A stretch of 20,431 nucleotides of DNA from JAGLYZ01 sp049642725. Its GTDB lineage: Bacteria; Patescibacteriota; Minisyncoccia; Minisyncoccales; JAGMDC01. The notes under the pieces were generated by a model, which worked only from the letters and a program-made list of their open reading frames with translations, had not been told where the DNA came from and did no database searches. A program made the translations under genes and the position numbers. This document shows positions 1 to 7,689 of the stretch, in pieces (the stretch's first letter is position 1; every line of letters starts with the position of its first letter). The stretch lies in contig JBARPC010000025.1 in the NCBI GenBank assembly GCA_049642725.1, positions 1-20,431 of the forward strand, written 5' to 3'.

Positions 1-7
1 TAATCCC

Positions 8-49
8 ACTGCTTTCCTCCCGACTTTGTCGGGACGACGGCAGTTTTTT
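8..49 (+). terminator. Terminator-like hairpin with T-run
   Basis: The outer arms ACTGC (8-12) and GCAGT (40-44) are complementary. Inside them a 7-bp stem TCCCGAC/GTCGGGA (18-24 and 28-34) has a TTT loop. Six T residues follow at 44-49. This is the form of a Rho-independent terminator, probably for a gene upstream of the window. The T-run ends only four bases before the ATG at 54, leaving no room for a ribosome binding site or promoter for the NYN gene. The inner palindrome could instead be a dispersed intergenic repeat; copy number cannot be judged from one window. Confidence 0.6.
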
Positions 50-53
50 AATT

Positions 54-567
54 ATGACAAAAGCATTTGTATTTATTGATGGTAGTAATTTTTATTTTAA
101 ATTAAAAGAATTAACTTCTAAACTTAATGGAAAATATAGTTTAATTGATTTTGATTTTAGAAAATTTGCCGAATGGTTAGTTGAAAATAATAGTTTAATT
201 GAAATTAGATATTACATCGGCGCCGTAAAAAGGCAGATGAATAATCATAAAAGTGAAGAGATGTATGCAAATCAGCAAAGGTTAATTCGTAAATTACAAA
301 AACAAAGGCGTTGATGTTAGATTGGCAGTAGAAATGATTAGATTTGCAAGAGAGAATAAATATGATATTGCTTATTTAGTAAGCTCTGACACTGATTTAG
401 TTGCGGCAGTGGAGGAAGTCCAAGCTTTTAAAAAGATAGTTCAATATGTAGGTATTCCAAAAGGCCAATCATACGGGCTTTCCAGTGTTGCTGATGATGT
501 TAGATTGTTAAGGCCGGAAGAAATAGAAAAATTTTTATCAAAACCATTGAAAAATGGTAAAATATAA
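54..567 (+). pseudogene. NYN-domain (LabA-like) protein, frameshifted and internally shortened
   Basis: Two adjacent reading frames make up one NYN/PIN-like protein of the LabA/DUF88 family, whose members are putative metal-dependent ribonucleases. The first part (54-314, 86 residues) starts MTKAFVFIDGSNFYFKL and ends in a stop after KLQKQRR. The second part is readable from about 304 in the +1 frame: KGVDVRLAVEMIRFAR, then SSDTDL, then PKGQSYGLS, ending at 567. The conserved acidic residues of the fold are all present but divided between the frames: Asp9, the Asp of KGVDV and those of SSDTD. As I recall the family, about 20-25 residues normally lie between the KLQKQ-like helix and KGVDV, so this looks like a deletion plus frameshift between A-rich tracts rather than a one-base change. 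There is no visible ribosome binding site. An assembly error remains possible. It is unrelated in function to the glycan operon behind it. Confidence 0.8.
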
Positions 568-580
568 ATTTGTGTCCAAT

Positions 581-1327
581 ATGGTAAAAAATAATTTATC
601 AAAATATAAAGCAGTAATATTAGCTGGAGGAAAAGGAACCCGGTTATATCCAGTAACAAAGGAAATTCCAAAACCATTGCTTCCAATAAAAAAGAAACCG
701 ATTATCAATTATTTGATTGATTTATTTAGAGAACAGGGAGTCAAGGAAATCGCTGTTTTAATTAATAAAGAATTTAGAGATGATTTTAATTGGTGGAAAA
801 AAAGATATTATCCTAAAAATAAAATTAAAATTATCGCAGAAGAAAAACCATTAGGTACTTTTGGCGGGCTATATCTTTTAAAGGACTGGCTTTCAAACAA
901 TTCCTTTTTTTTGACAAATGGTGATGAATTAAAAAAAATAGATTTAAACAAGATGACAAGTTTTTATCAAAAAAACCAAGTGCCGGCAACAATTGCTTTA
1001 GTGAAAGTTCCTAATCCTGAAGATTACGGAGTAGTAGTTTGCGAAAGCAAAATAGTTAAAGAATTTTTGGAGAAACCCAAAAATCCGTCTACGAACTATA
1101 TTAATTCAGGGCTTTATTTATTATCTCCGGAAATTTTTAATTACCTGCCTTGCCGTCGGATAGATAAGGCTGGTCATAAAGGCCCTAAATTTACTATGAT
1201 TGAAACAGATATCTTTCCTAAATTAGTCCAAGAAAAAAAAATAAACGCTTTGAAATTTCAAGGTAAATGGACAGATTGCGGAACTTGGGAGAGGTATTCT
1301 GGAGCTTTGAAAAAATGGAGAACATAA
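581..1327 (+). CDS. NDP-sugar nucleotidyltransferase (sugar-1-phosphate + NTP)
   Basis: Predicted to activate a sugar 1-phosphate to an NDP-sugar, releasing pyrophosphate, in the cytoplasm. The 248-residue protein is a single GT-A-like nucleotidyltransferase domain. The signature AVILAGGKGTRLYP at residues 11-24 is followed by KEIPKPLLPI, whose Lys31 fits the usual phosphate-binding lysine. FLTNGDEL has the metal-binding Asp115, and INSGLYLLSPEIF and KWTDCGTWERY are typical late motifs. It lacks the C-terminal hexapeptide acyltransferase domain of GlmU and is about the size of RmlA, HddA/HddC or MurU proteins, so neither base nor sugar can be assigned. ATG581 is preferred because the fold begins ten residues later. 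An in-frame ATG at 554 would add nine residues and overlap the NYN remnant. Neither start has a clear Shine-Dalgarno sequence. It is the first intact gene of the operon. Confidence 0.88.
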   Translation: MVKNNLSKYKAVILAGGKGTRLYPVTKEIPKPLLPIKKKPIINYLIDLFREQGVKEIAVLINKEFRDDFNWWKKRYYPKNKIKIIAEEKPLGTFGGLYLLKDWLSNNSFFLTNGDELKKIDLNKMTSFYQKNQVPATIALVKVPNPEDYGVVVCESKIVKEFLEKPKNPSTNYINSGLYLLSPEIFNYLPCRRIDKAGHKGPKFTMIETDIFPKLVQEKKINALKFQGKWTDCGTWERYSGALKKWRT

Positions 1328-1333
1328 AACAAT

Positions 1334-2827
1334 ATGGACATTAAAAATTTTACAGATATTAAGTCATTGAAATCATTGTTCTTTGATAATAAAACTGTTA
1401 GACAAACGATTTTAAAAAACACTTTTTGGTTGGCTGCAGCTGAAGGAGTGTCTCGCCTTTTAGGGTTAATTTTGATTATTTATATCGCGCGGATTTTAGG
1501 AGCAACTGAATTCGGAAAATTTACTTTTGCTTTATCTTTTATCTCAATGCTTGCCATTTTCTCTGAGTTTGGGCTTTCTGAAATTACTATTCGGGAATTT
1601 TCTCGAGATAAAGAAACCGAAAAAGAATATTCAGCAATCCTTTCTTTAAAAATTTTTTTAAGTATTGGAGCGTTGCTTTTAATCCTAATTAGTTCATTTT
1701 TTATTACTCCAGATCCTGTCATCCAAAAAATCATCTTGCTTTTAGGAGTTTATGTTCTAATTAGTAATTTTTTTAGTATTATTTATGCTTTTTTGCGAGC
1801 TCGTCAGCAAATGGAATATGAATGTGGAGCTAAGATTTTTCAATCCCTAATAATAGTTAGTATAGTTCTTTTTATTCTTTTTAAATTTCCTTCGATTGAG
1901 AATTTAAGTTACGGCTATTTATTTACTAATTTAATTGCTTTAAGTTTTATTCTATTGTTTTTTCATTTCCGTATTCACTCTTTAAATTTAAGCTGGAACA
2001 AAGCTGTTTGGCAAAAATTTTTTAAACTTTCTTGGCCCTTAGGTTTAGCTGCCATCTTTGGCACTATTTTCATAAATGTGGCTTCGGTAATGATGGGTTG
2101 TCTGGGACAAATTACTGAAACCGGTTGGTATAATGCTGCTCGAAGAATTGTTGGCGTTACCATAATCCCCGCTACATTGATTTTTATGAGTTTTTTTCCT
2201 GTTTTAAGTAAGTTTTTTAAAGAATCAAATGAAAAACTTCAGAGAGCATGGAATCATTATATGGAACTAATGATTATTTTGGCTATTCCTATAATGGTAG
2301 GAGGTTTGTTCCTTGCCCCGAGAATTATTGATTTTTTTTATGGTTCGAGTTTTGCCCCTTCGATTTTTGCCTTTCAAATTTTAATTATAATGGCAGGAAT
2401 AAATTTTCTTTACAATCCTTATTTAATGATATTAATTGTTTTTAATCAACAAAAAAAATATCTTTGGATTAATTTAATTGCTGCTATAACAAATGTTGCC
2501 TTAAATCTTATTTTAATCCCTATTTTTAGCCTTTATGGCGCTGCGGTAGCTGCTGTAATAACTTATCTTGTTATACTCTTCTTAGGAATAGAATTTTCAA
2601 AGAGATTTGCGCTTATTTCTCTTTTTGATTTAAGATTATTTAAAATCCTGCTTATAGGCATTTTCTCCAGCATAATAATGTTTGTTGTTATTAGTCAATC
2701 TATGGTTTATAATCTTAATGTTATTCTCACAATTATTATAGGAATATTAGTTTACTTTGCCGCACTATTCCTTTTTTATAAATTCTTATTTAGACTTAAT
2801 TTATTGCGAAAAATTTATGGATACTAA
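1334..2827 (+). CDS. Wzx-like lipid-linked oligosaccharide flippase (MOP superfamily)
   Basis: A 497-residue polytopic membrane protein of the polysaccharide biosynthesis/MurJ-like group (PF01943/PF13440 type), expected to move undecaprenyl-linked glycan units to the outer face of the membrane. The N-terminus has the usual family opening: TFWLAAAEGVSRLLGL, IYIARILGATEFGKFTFA, then an EFGLSEITIREFSR loop. Roughly 12-14 hydrophobic segments follow through to the end. The length is normal for the family. It starts six bases after the nucleotidyltransferase stop, and its last 11 bases overlap the next gene, which indicates co-translation. With the WecA-like transferase at 16309 it supports a lipid-carrier export route rather than an ABC transporter, of which none is seen. 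The substrate cannot be read from sequence. Confidence 0.9.
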   Translation: MDIKNFTDIKSLKSLFFDNKTVRQTILKNTFWLAAAEGVSRLLGLILIIYIARILGATEFGKFTFALSFISMLAIFSEFGLSEITIREFSRDKETEKEYSAILSLKIFLSIGALLLILISSFFITPDPVIQKIILLLGVYVLISNFFSIIYAFLRARQQMEYECGAKIFQSLIIVSIVLFILFKFPSIENLSYGYLFTNLIALSFILLFFHFRIHSLNLSWNKAVWQKFFKLSWPLGLAAIFGTIFINVASVMMGCLGQITETGWYNAARRIVGVTIIPATLIFMSFFPVLSKFFKESNEKLQRAWNHYMELMIILAIPIMVGGLFLAPRIIDFFYGSSFAPSIFAFQILIIMAGINFLYNPYLMILIVFNQQKKYLWINLIAAITNVALNLILIPIFSLYGAAVAAVITYLVILFLGIEFSKRFALISLFDLRLFKILLIGIFSSIIMFVVISQSMVYNLNVILTIIIGILVYFAALFLFYKFLFRLNLLRKIYGY

Positions 2828-3587
2828 AAAGATTAATATCATTGGTTATGGATATGTTGGACAAGCCACGGGCATAGGGTTGAAAAGATTAGGTTATAAT
2901 GTAATCGCTTATGACATTCAACAGAAAGAGAATATTTATCAAGAGAAGGATTTTGATAAAATTCCGTTGGTTGTTGGCAAGAAATCACCAGATTCAGGCA
3001 TTAATATTGTCTGTATTGCTGATAAGGTTTTAGATGATGGCAGACAAGAGATTGGACATATTGCTGAGGTATTAAATAAATTAAAGGGCAGAGGGACAAT
3101 AATTCTAAGAACTACAATGCTGCCAAGATTAGTGGCAGGTTTAAAATTTGATTTCTATTGGGTAGAATTTTTACATGAGAGAAAAGCCGTAGAGGAGTTT
3201 TCAAATCCGGAGATGGTTGTAGTTGGAAGATATACTGAAGACAAATTTCCATTTGAAAAACATTTTAATCCGTTGTGTTACTGTACTCCTGAAGAAGCCA
3301 GCCATATCAAATATCTAAGTAATATCTATAATGCGATGAGAATTGCTTTTGTTAATGAGTTCGGTGATAATTTAGAGAAAGAAGGAATTAAAAAAGAAAA
3401 TGTAATAGATTTCTTTTTCAAAAAACAAAAATATCTAAAATGGGGAAATGCTTTTGCAGGACACTGTCTTCCAAAAGATGTTCAGGCCTATCTTAAAGAG
3501 TATCCGCATTTTTTATTTCTTACTATTACTAATAAAGCAAATGAAATACATAGAAAAAAATATCCTAATTTAAATTCAATTTATTAA
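2817..3587 (+). CDS. Compact UDP-glucose/GDP-mannose dehydrogenase homologue lacking the C-terminal domain
   Basis: The full-length family oxidises the C6 hydroxyl of an NDP-hexose to a uronic acid in two NAD-dependent steps. This 256-residue protein has the Rossmann start INIIGYGYVGQATGIGL (residues 7-23), then RTTMLP in place of the usual TVPPG, WVEFLHERKAVEEFSNPE resembling the PEFLREG active-site loop (Glu117), IKYLSNIYNAMRIAFVNE with candidate catalytic Lys165 and Asn169, and AFAGHCLPKD with nucleophile Cys217. It ends where the UDP-binding C-terminal domain (PF03720) would begin, and its Rossmann domain is also about 60 residues shorter than usual. Typical members have 390-440 residues. 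All key active-site residues remain, so it may be a functional short form. Only four bases separate it from the next gene, so no hidden remainder fits downstream. ATG2817 was chosen because GYGYVG follows at once; an in-frame start at 2757 would lie well inside the flippase gene. Confidence 0.82.
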   Translation: MDTKKINIIGYGYVGQATGIGLKRLGYNVIAYDIQQKENIYQEKDFDKIPLVVGKKSPDSGINIVCIADKVLDDGRQEIGHIAEVLNKLKGRGTIILRTTMLPRLVAGLKFDFYWVEFLHERKAVEEFSNPEMVVVGRYTEDKFPFEKHFNPLCYCTPEEASHIKYLSNIYNAMRIAFVNEFGDNLEKEGIKKENVIDFFFKKQKYLKWGNAFAGHCLPKDVQAYLKEYPHFLFLTITNKANEIHRKKYPNLNSIY

Positions 3588-3591
3588 AATT

Positions 3592-4560
3592 ATGAAAGTA
3601 TTAATAACAGGAGGAGCAGGTTTTGTAGGTTATCATTTAGCAGAACTGCTCTCTCAAAACCAAAATTTACAAATCTATATTATTGATGATTTATCCAGAG
3701 GTAAAATAGATAATAATTTTTCTAAATTGCTTAAAAAAAATAATGTCTTCTTTTTCAAGAAAGATATTAAAAAACCTGATGTGTTGAAAAAACTTTCTGA
3801 AAAGAATTTTAATTATATTTTTCATTGTGCTGCTGTTTGTGGAACTCGTCTTTTTTATGAGAAACCATACTATACACTTTTGAATAATCTTCAAACCACT
3901 ATTAATTTGATAGAATTCTTTAAAAATTTTAAAGGTAAATTATTATTTACTTCAACCTCAGAAGTTTATAGTGGTAATGAAAACCTTCCCTTGCCAACCC
4001 CGGAAGTGGTGCGAACGAGTATAGCAGATGTATTTAATCCAAGATGGAGTTATGCTGGAAGCAAAATTGTTGGCGAACAACTTTTCATTCATGGAGCTAA
4101 AAAATATGGGTTTCGGTATTCGATCGTAAGGTTCCACAATATTTATGGAGAGAGAATGGGGTATGAACATGTTATTCCCGGAGTAATAAAAAGAATTTTT
4201 GAAAAGCAGAGCCCTTTTGAAATTTTTGGAAAAAACGAAACAAGAAGTTTCTGCTACATTAAAGATGGAATGGAGGCACTATGGAAAGTTGCTGCTTCCA
4301 ATAAAACTGACAGTAAAATTATTAACATTGGCAGAAGTGAAGAAACAAAGATAGGTGATATTTATAAAGAGATTTTTAAACTCGCTGATTTTAGGCCTAA
4401 AAAAGTTATTTATAAAGATTCTCCAAAAGGTTCAACTAAGAGGCGATATCCTGATGTTGAGCTCTTAAAAAAATTAACCGGCTATGAATGTAAAACAGAC
4501 ATTAAAAAAGGTGTTAAAAAAACTTTTGATTGGTATAAAAAAGATTTGGAAAAATTATGA
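3592..4560 (+). CDS. NAD-dependent epimerase/dehydratase (extended SDR)
   Basis: A 322-residue extended short-chain dehydrogenase that should act on an NDP-sugar by transient oxidation at C4 (epimerase, 4,6-dehydratase or decarboxylase). The Rossmann signature VLITGGAGFVGYHLAE occupies residues 3-18, with Asp32/Asp33 at the end of strand 2 favouring NAD. The catalytic set is visible: FTSTSEVY (residues 119-126) and YAGSK with Tyr154 and Lys158. Then come VRFHNIYGERMG and, near residues 208-224, PFEIFGKNETRSFCYIKD, the sugar-nucleotide binding region. Length and motifs are typical of GalE/RmlB/Uxs relatives, but I cannot choose among them. Its stop overlaps the next start (ATGA at 4557). Since the following enzyme looks like a 4-keto-sugar 3-dehydratase, this SDR may make its 4-keto substrate; that is inference. 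Confidence 0.87.
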   Translation: MKVLITGGAGFVGYHLAELLSQNQNLQIYIIDDLSRGKIDNNFSKLLKKNNVFFFKKDIKKPDVLKKLSEKNFNYIFHCAAVCGTRLFYEKPYYTLLNNLQTTINLIEFFKNFKGKLLFTSTSEVYSGNENLPLPTPEVVRTSIADVFNPRWSYAGSKIVGEQLFIHGAKKYGFRYSIVRFHNIYGERMGYEHVIPGVIKRIFEKQSPFEIFGKNETRSFCYIKDGMEALWKVAASNKTDSKIINIGRSEETKIGDIYKEIFKLADFRPKKVIYKDSPKGSTKRRYPDVELLKKLTGYECKTDIKKGVKKTFDWYKKDLEKL

Positions 4561-5846
4561 AACAGATTATTTTTAAAAAAATTTATAAATTAGTAAAAGA
4601 GTTTTATAAAATTTCGTCATTTCAATTCAAACCAGGCAAAACTTATATCGGAATAAGTGCTCCTATTTATAACCATTATGAGGCCAATCATTTAATTACT
4701 GCTCTTCTTAATAATAAGATTTCCATAGGACCGAATACAAAAGAATTTGAGAATAATTTTTCTAAATATATTGGCACAAAATATGGAACAGCAGTGAATT
4801 CTGGTACCTCAGCCAATATTTTAGCCATAGCCATTTTATTAGAGACAGGAGAATTAAAAAAAGGAGATGAAGTTATATTGCCGGCTGCTACTTTTTCTTC
4901 AGTTGTCTCGCCCATTCTTCAATTCGGGCTGAAACCTGTTTATGTCGATGTTGATTCTCTGACTTATAACCTTGATCCGGACGAGGTGCGAAAAGCCATA
5001 TCTTTCAAAACTAAACTTTTAATAATAGTTCACTCTTTGGGTCATCCGGCCAACTTATCCGAGCTTTTAAGAATTGCCAAACATTACAAATTAAAAATAA
5101 TTGAGGATTGCTGCGAAGCACATGGAGCGAACTATAAAGGTAGAAAAGTCGGAAGTTTTGGTGATTTAGCAACATTTAGTTTTTATGTAGCTCATAATAT
5201 TACCACTGGCGAAGGAGGGATTATTTTAACTAATAATTCTAACTATACAAAAATAGCCCGTTCACTTCGTGAATTTGGAAGATTTATGAATCCCATTACT
5301 TTCGGTAATAGATTTTCTTATTATGATAAATATTTAAAAAACTATGATAAAAAATATATTTTTGAGAGGATTGGATATAATATGAGAATGACAGACCTTG
5401 CCGCTTCTTTAGGGATAGAGCAATTGAGAAAGTTAGACCGCTTAAATCAAAAAAGACGCAAAATTGTAAGTTTTTTTGTGAAACATCTAAAAAAATACAA
5501 AGATTTTATTCAACTACCAAAAGAATTACCAGATTATTTTCACTCATATTATGGGTTTCTGATAGTAATTAAAAAAGAGGCGCCTTTTTCCCGCCTTCAA
5601 TTAGTTAAGTATTTAGAAAAAAATAATATTGAAACCAGACCATTTTTTGCTGGTTGTTTGCCTGACCAACCTGGTTTTCGAAGAGTTCCTAAACGAGTAG
5701 TAGGCAATCTTCCAGTATCGTGTTGGTTACGGGACCAGGCATTTTTTATTGGTTGCCATCCAGCTATTGATTTAGATGCTCGAAAGTTTATCATTAAGGT
5801 TCTTCAAGATTTTTTAGAAAGACACACACTCAAGAAACGATCTTAA
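4557..5846 (+). CDS. ColD/RfbH-like PLP-dependent sugar 3-dehydratase (DegT fold, His in place of Lys)
   Basis: A 429-residue protein of the DegT/DnrJ/EryC1 fold. NSGTSAN (81-87) and IIEDCCEAHG with Asp184 match PLP-binding positions. At the site where aminotransferases have FYxxK-x-IT-TGEGG, this protein reads FYVAHNITTGEGG, putting His213 in the position of the Schiff-base lysine. That swap is the hallmark of ColD (GDP-4-keto-6-deoxymannose 3-dehydratase) and RfbH/E1 (CDP-4-keto-6-deoxyglucose 3-dehydratase), which deoxygenate C3 instead of transaminating. Other matches to RfbH as I recall it are GYN-[ML]-[RK]-[MI]-TD, RPFFAG and KRVVGNLP. The four-cysteine [2Fe-2S] region of RfbH is absent, since no Cys occurs between REFGRF and GYNMRMTD, so it is nearer ColD chemistry. 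The first 25 residues are a basic extension. Start ATG4557 overlaps the previous stop. The substrate is unknown. Confidence 0.85.
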   Translation: MKQIIFKKIYKLVKEFYKISSFQFKPGKTYIGISAPIYNHYEANHLITALLNNKISIGPNTKEFENNFSKYIGTKYGTAVNSGTSANILAIAILLETGELKKGDEVILPAATFSSVVSPILQFGLKPVYVDVDSLTYNLDPDEVRKAISFKTKLLIIVHSLGHPANLSELLRIAKHYKLKIIEDCCEAHGANYKGRKVGSFGDLATFSFYVAHNITTGEGGIILTNNSNYTKIARSLREFGRFMNPITFGNRFSYYDKYLKNYDKKYIFERIGYNMRMTDLAASLGIEQLRKLDRLNQKRRKIVSFFVKHLKKYKDFIQLPKELPDYFHSYYGFLIVIKKEAPFSRLQLVKYLEKNNIETRPFFAGCLPDQPGFRRVPKRVVGNLPVSCWLRDQAFFIGCHPAIDLDARKFIIKVLQDFLERHTLKKRS

Positions 5847-5881
5847 AAAATTTATGAAAAGGCGTGTTAGCTAAAAAAGAG

Positions 5882-6931
5882 ATGAAAATTTTATATATCG
5901 CATTTAAATATGATTACGGTGATCCTCAAAAAGGTCTTAGTTATGAGCACTGCAACTTCTATGATTCTTTAATAAATAATAGGCGGTATCAGGTGCTCTA
6001 TTTTCCATTTGATAAGATAATGCTTAAGAGAGGAAGGGATAAAATGAACAAAATGCTTATTGAAATCGTTTCTAAAGAGAAGCCGGATATTTGTTTCTTT
6101 TCTTTGTTCACTGATGAGATAAAAAAAGAAACGATAAGAGAAATTACTAATAAAAATGGGGCTGTAACATTGAACTGGTTTAATGATGACCATTGGCGAT
6201 TTGAAAATTATTCTAAATATTGGGCTCCCTGTTTTAATTGGATAACAACTACTGATTCTCAAGCAATTCAAAAATATCATAAAATTGGCTATAAAAACGT
6301 GATTAAAACCCAATGGGCCTGTAATCATTTTTTGTATAAACCTCTTAAACTGCCAAAGATTTACGATGTTAGCTTTATTGGTCAACCTCATAGTAATAGA
6401 AAAAAGATTATAGAGAAAATAAAAAAAGCAGGAGTAAAAATTGAATGTTGGGGCAGGGGATGGCCAAACGGAAAAGTTCCTCAGGAAAAGATGCTAAGGA
6501 TATTCTCTCAGAGCAAAATTAATCTTAATTTAACAAAAAGTTCTAGTGGCAATACCTTAAAATCAATTGCTAAGATATTTTTAAAAAGAAAAAAGAATAA
6601 ATCAATTCAAATAGACAATCCTTATCATTGGATTGATAATTCAAAATCGCTTTTAGGAAAGAGACGAGAACAAATCAAGACTAGAAATTTTGAAGTTCCA
6701 GGATGTAAGGGTTTTTTAATAACTGGTAATGCTGACAATTTGGGCGATTACTATGAGAATGGTAAAGAAATTATTATTTATAAAAATATCAACGATCTTA
6801 TTGAGAAAATAGGATATTATTTAAAACACGATAAAGAAAGAGAGCTTATTGCTCAGGCTAGTTATGAGCGTACTTTGCGAAATCATACTTACGAAAAAAG
6901 ATTCAATGAAATATTTAATTTTATAGGATAA
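5882..6931 (+). CDS. CgeB-like GT-B glycosyltransferase
   Basis: A 349-residue cytoplasmic protein resembling the CgeB/DUF3880 glycosyltransferases with a Glyco_trans_1_2 (PF13524) C-terminal half. The N-terminal Rossmann-like part opens KILYIAFKYDYG. The linker has TTTDSQAIQKYHKIG followed by QWACNHFLYKP. The second half starts VSFIGQPHSNRKKIIEKI, then ECWGRGWPNG and IFSQSKINLNLT. Near the end comes RNFEVPGCKGFLIT, YYENGKEIIIY and a helical HDKERELIAQASYERTL, all usual for this group. An insertion rich in Lys/Ser (about 6536-6665) separates the SKINLNLT and EVPGC motifs. ATG5882 is favoured because the fold begins immediately; a GTG at 5864 would add only six residues. It follows the 3-dehydratase by 35 bases and probably transfers one of the locus-specific sugars. 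Confidence 0.82.
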   Translation: MKILYIAFKYDYGDPQKGLSYEHCNFYDSLINNRRYQVLYFPFDKIMLKRGRDKMNKMLIEIVSKEKPDICFFSLFTDEIKKETIREITNKNGAVTLNWFNDDHWRFENYSKYWAPCFNWITTTDSQAIQKYHKIGYKNVIKTQWACNHFLYKPLKLPKIYDVSFIGQPHSNRKKIIEKIKKAGVKIECWGRGWPNGKVPQEKMLRIFSQSKINLNLTKSSSGNTLKSIAKIFLKRKKNKSIQIDNPYHWIDNSKSLLGKRREQIKTRNFEVPGCKGFLITGNADNLGDYYENGKEIIIYKNINDLIEKIGYYLKHDKERELIAQASYERTLRNHTYEKRFNEIFNFIG

Positions 6932-6935
6932 AAAC

Positions 6936-7688
6936 ATGAGAATGATTTTTAAGAAAATGGAGAAAAAATTCCCAAAATCAATTCAAAAAGTTTTCGCATG
7001 GCTGTATCATAGATGGAGTTTAAGGGTTAGGTTGGATAAAGATATTGTAAAAGATTTAGCAGAATATTTTGATTTGGATCAAAAAAAAATTATTTGGATG
7101 CTCAAATCAGGAAAGAGATTAAATAATGATTTTTGGTACCTTCTGAATCCAAAGACAGAGGAAGAAATTAAGAAATTTTATGAATTTACACCTTATTATA
7201 TATTTGATTTAACATATTGGCATATGTCGAGGGCGCAAAGAAATTTCAGAAACAATATAATTAAACTATGTGAAGGAGATATTTTAGATTATGGGGGAGG
7301 GATTGGCGATCTATGTCTTGAATTCGCAAAAAGAGGGTTAAATATAACATATGCAGATATTTATGGAAGAACATTTGAATTTGCAGAGTGGTTATTTAGA
7401 AAAAGGGGATACGAAATAGAAACAATAAATTTAACTAAAGAAAGTTTATCTAAAAATTATGATACTATTTTATGTATTGATGTAATTGAACATGTGAGCG
7501 ATCCTCAGAAATTATTGAAAGATTTAACTTGCCATTTAAATAATAATGGGAAGTTAATCATAACAAATTTAAATATTCAGGAAATCAAATACCCAATGCA
7601 TTTTAAGATAGGGTTCAATGCAGAAAATTATTTAAATTCATTAGGATTATTTCGAACCAAAGAGCCTTGGTTGTGGTTAAAATCTTAA
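6936..7688 (+). CDS. Class I SAM-dependent methyltransferase
   Basis: A 250-residue protein with a Methyltransf_23/11-type domain in its second half. Motif I is ILDYGGGIGDL (residues 116-126), the acidic end of strand 2 is ADIYG (Asp141), and the post-motif is LCIDVIEHVSDP (179-190), followed by NGKLIITNLN. The basic N-terminal 110 residues, with KKMEKKFPKSIQKVF near the start, have no assigned domain and may bind the acceptor or the membrane surface. Such proteins in surface-glycan loci usually O-methylate sugars, but the acceptor cannot be identified. It starts four bases after the preceding gene, and its stop is one base before the next start. The C-terminus (ends WLWLKS) looks slightly short for the fold; no frameshift remnant was found. 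Confidence 0.82.
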   Translation: MRMIFKKMEKKFPKSIQKVFAWLYHRWSLRVRLDKDIVKDLAEYFDLDQKKIIWMLKSGKRLNNDFWYLLNPKTEEEIKKFYEFTPYYIFDLTYWHMSRAQRNFRNNIIKLCEGDILDYGGGIGDLCLEFAKRGLNITYADIYGRTFEFAEWLFRKRGYEIETINLTKESLSKNYDTILCIDVIEHVSDPQKLLKDLTCHLNNNGKLIITNLNIQEIKYPMHFKIGFNAENYLNSLGLFRTKEPWLWLKS

Positions 7689-7689
7689 T

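Noticed and set aside
54..567. Programmed ribosomal frameshift producing a full NYN protein
   Set aside because: The join lacks a classic X-XXY-YYZ slip site with a downstream structure, and a normally present stretch of residues seems to be missing, which a frameshift alone would not restore.
441..686. Minus-strand open frame across the NYN/nucleotidyltransferase junction
   Set aside because: It lies opposite well-conserved coding sequence on the plus strand and its product shows no recognisable motif.
5969..6391. 140-residue minus-strand open frame inside the GT-B gene
   Set aside because: Antisense shadow of a recognisable glycosyltransferase, with no domain features of its own.
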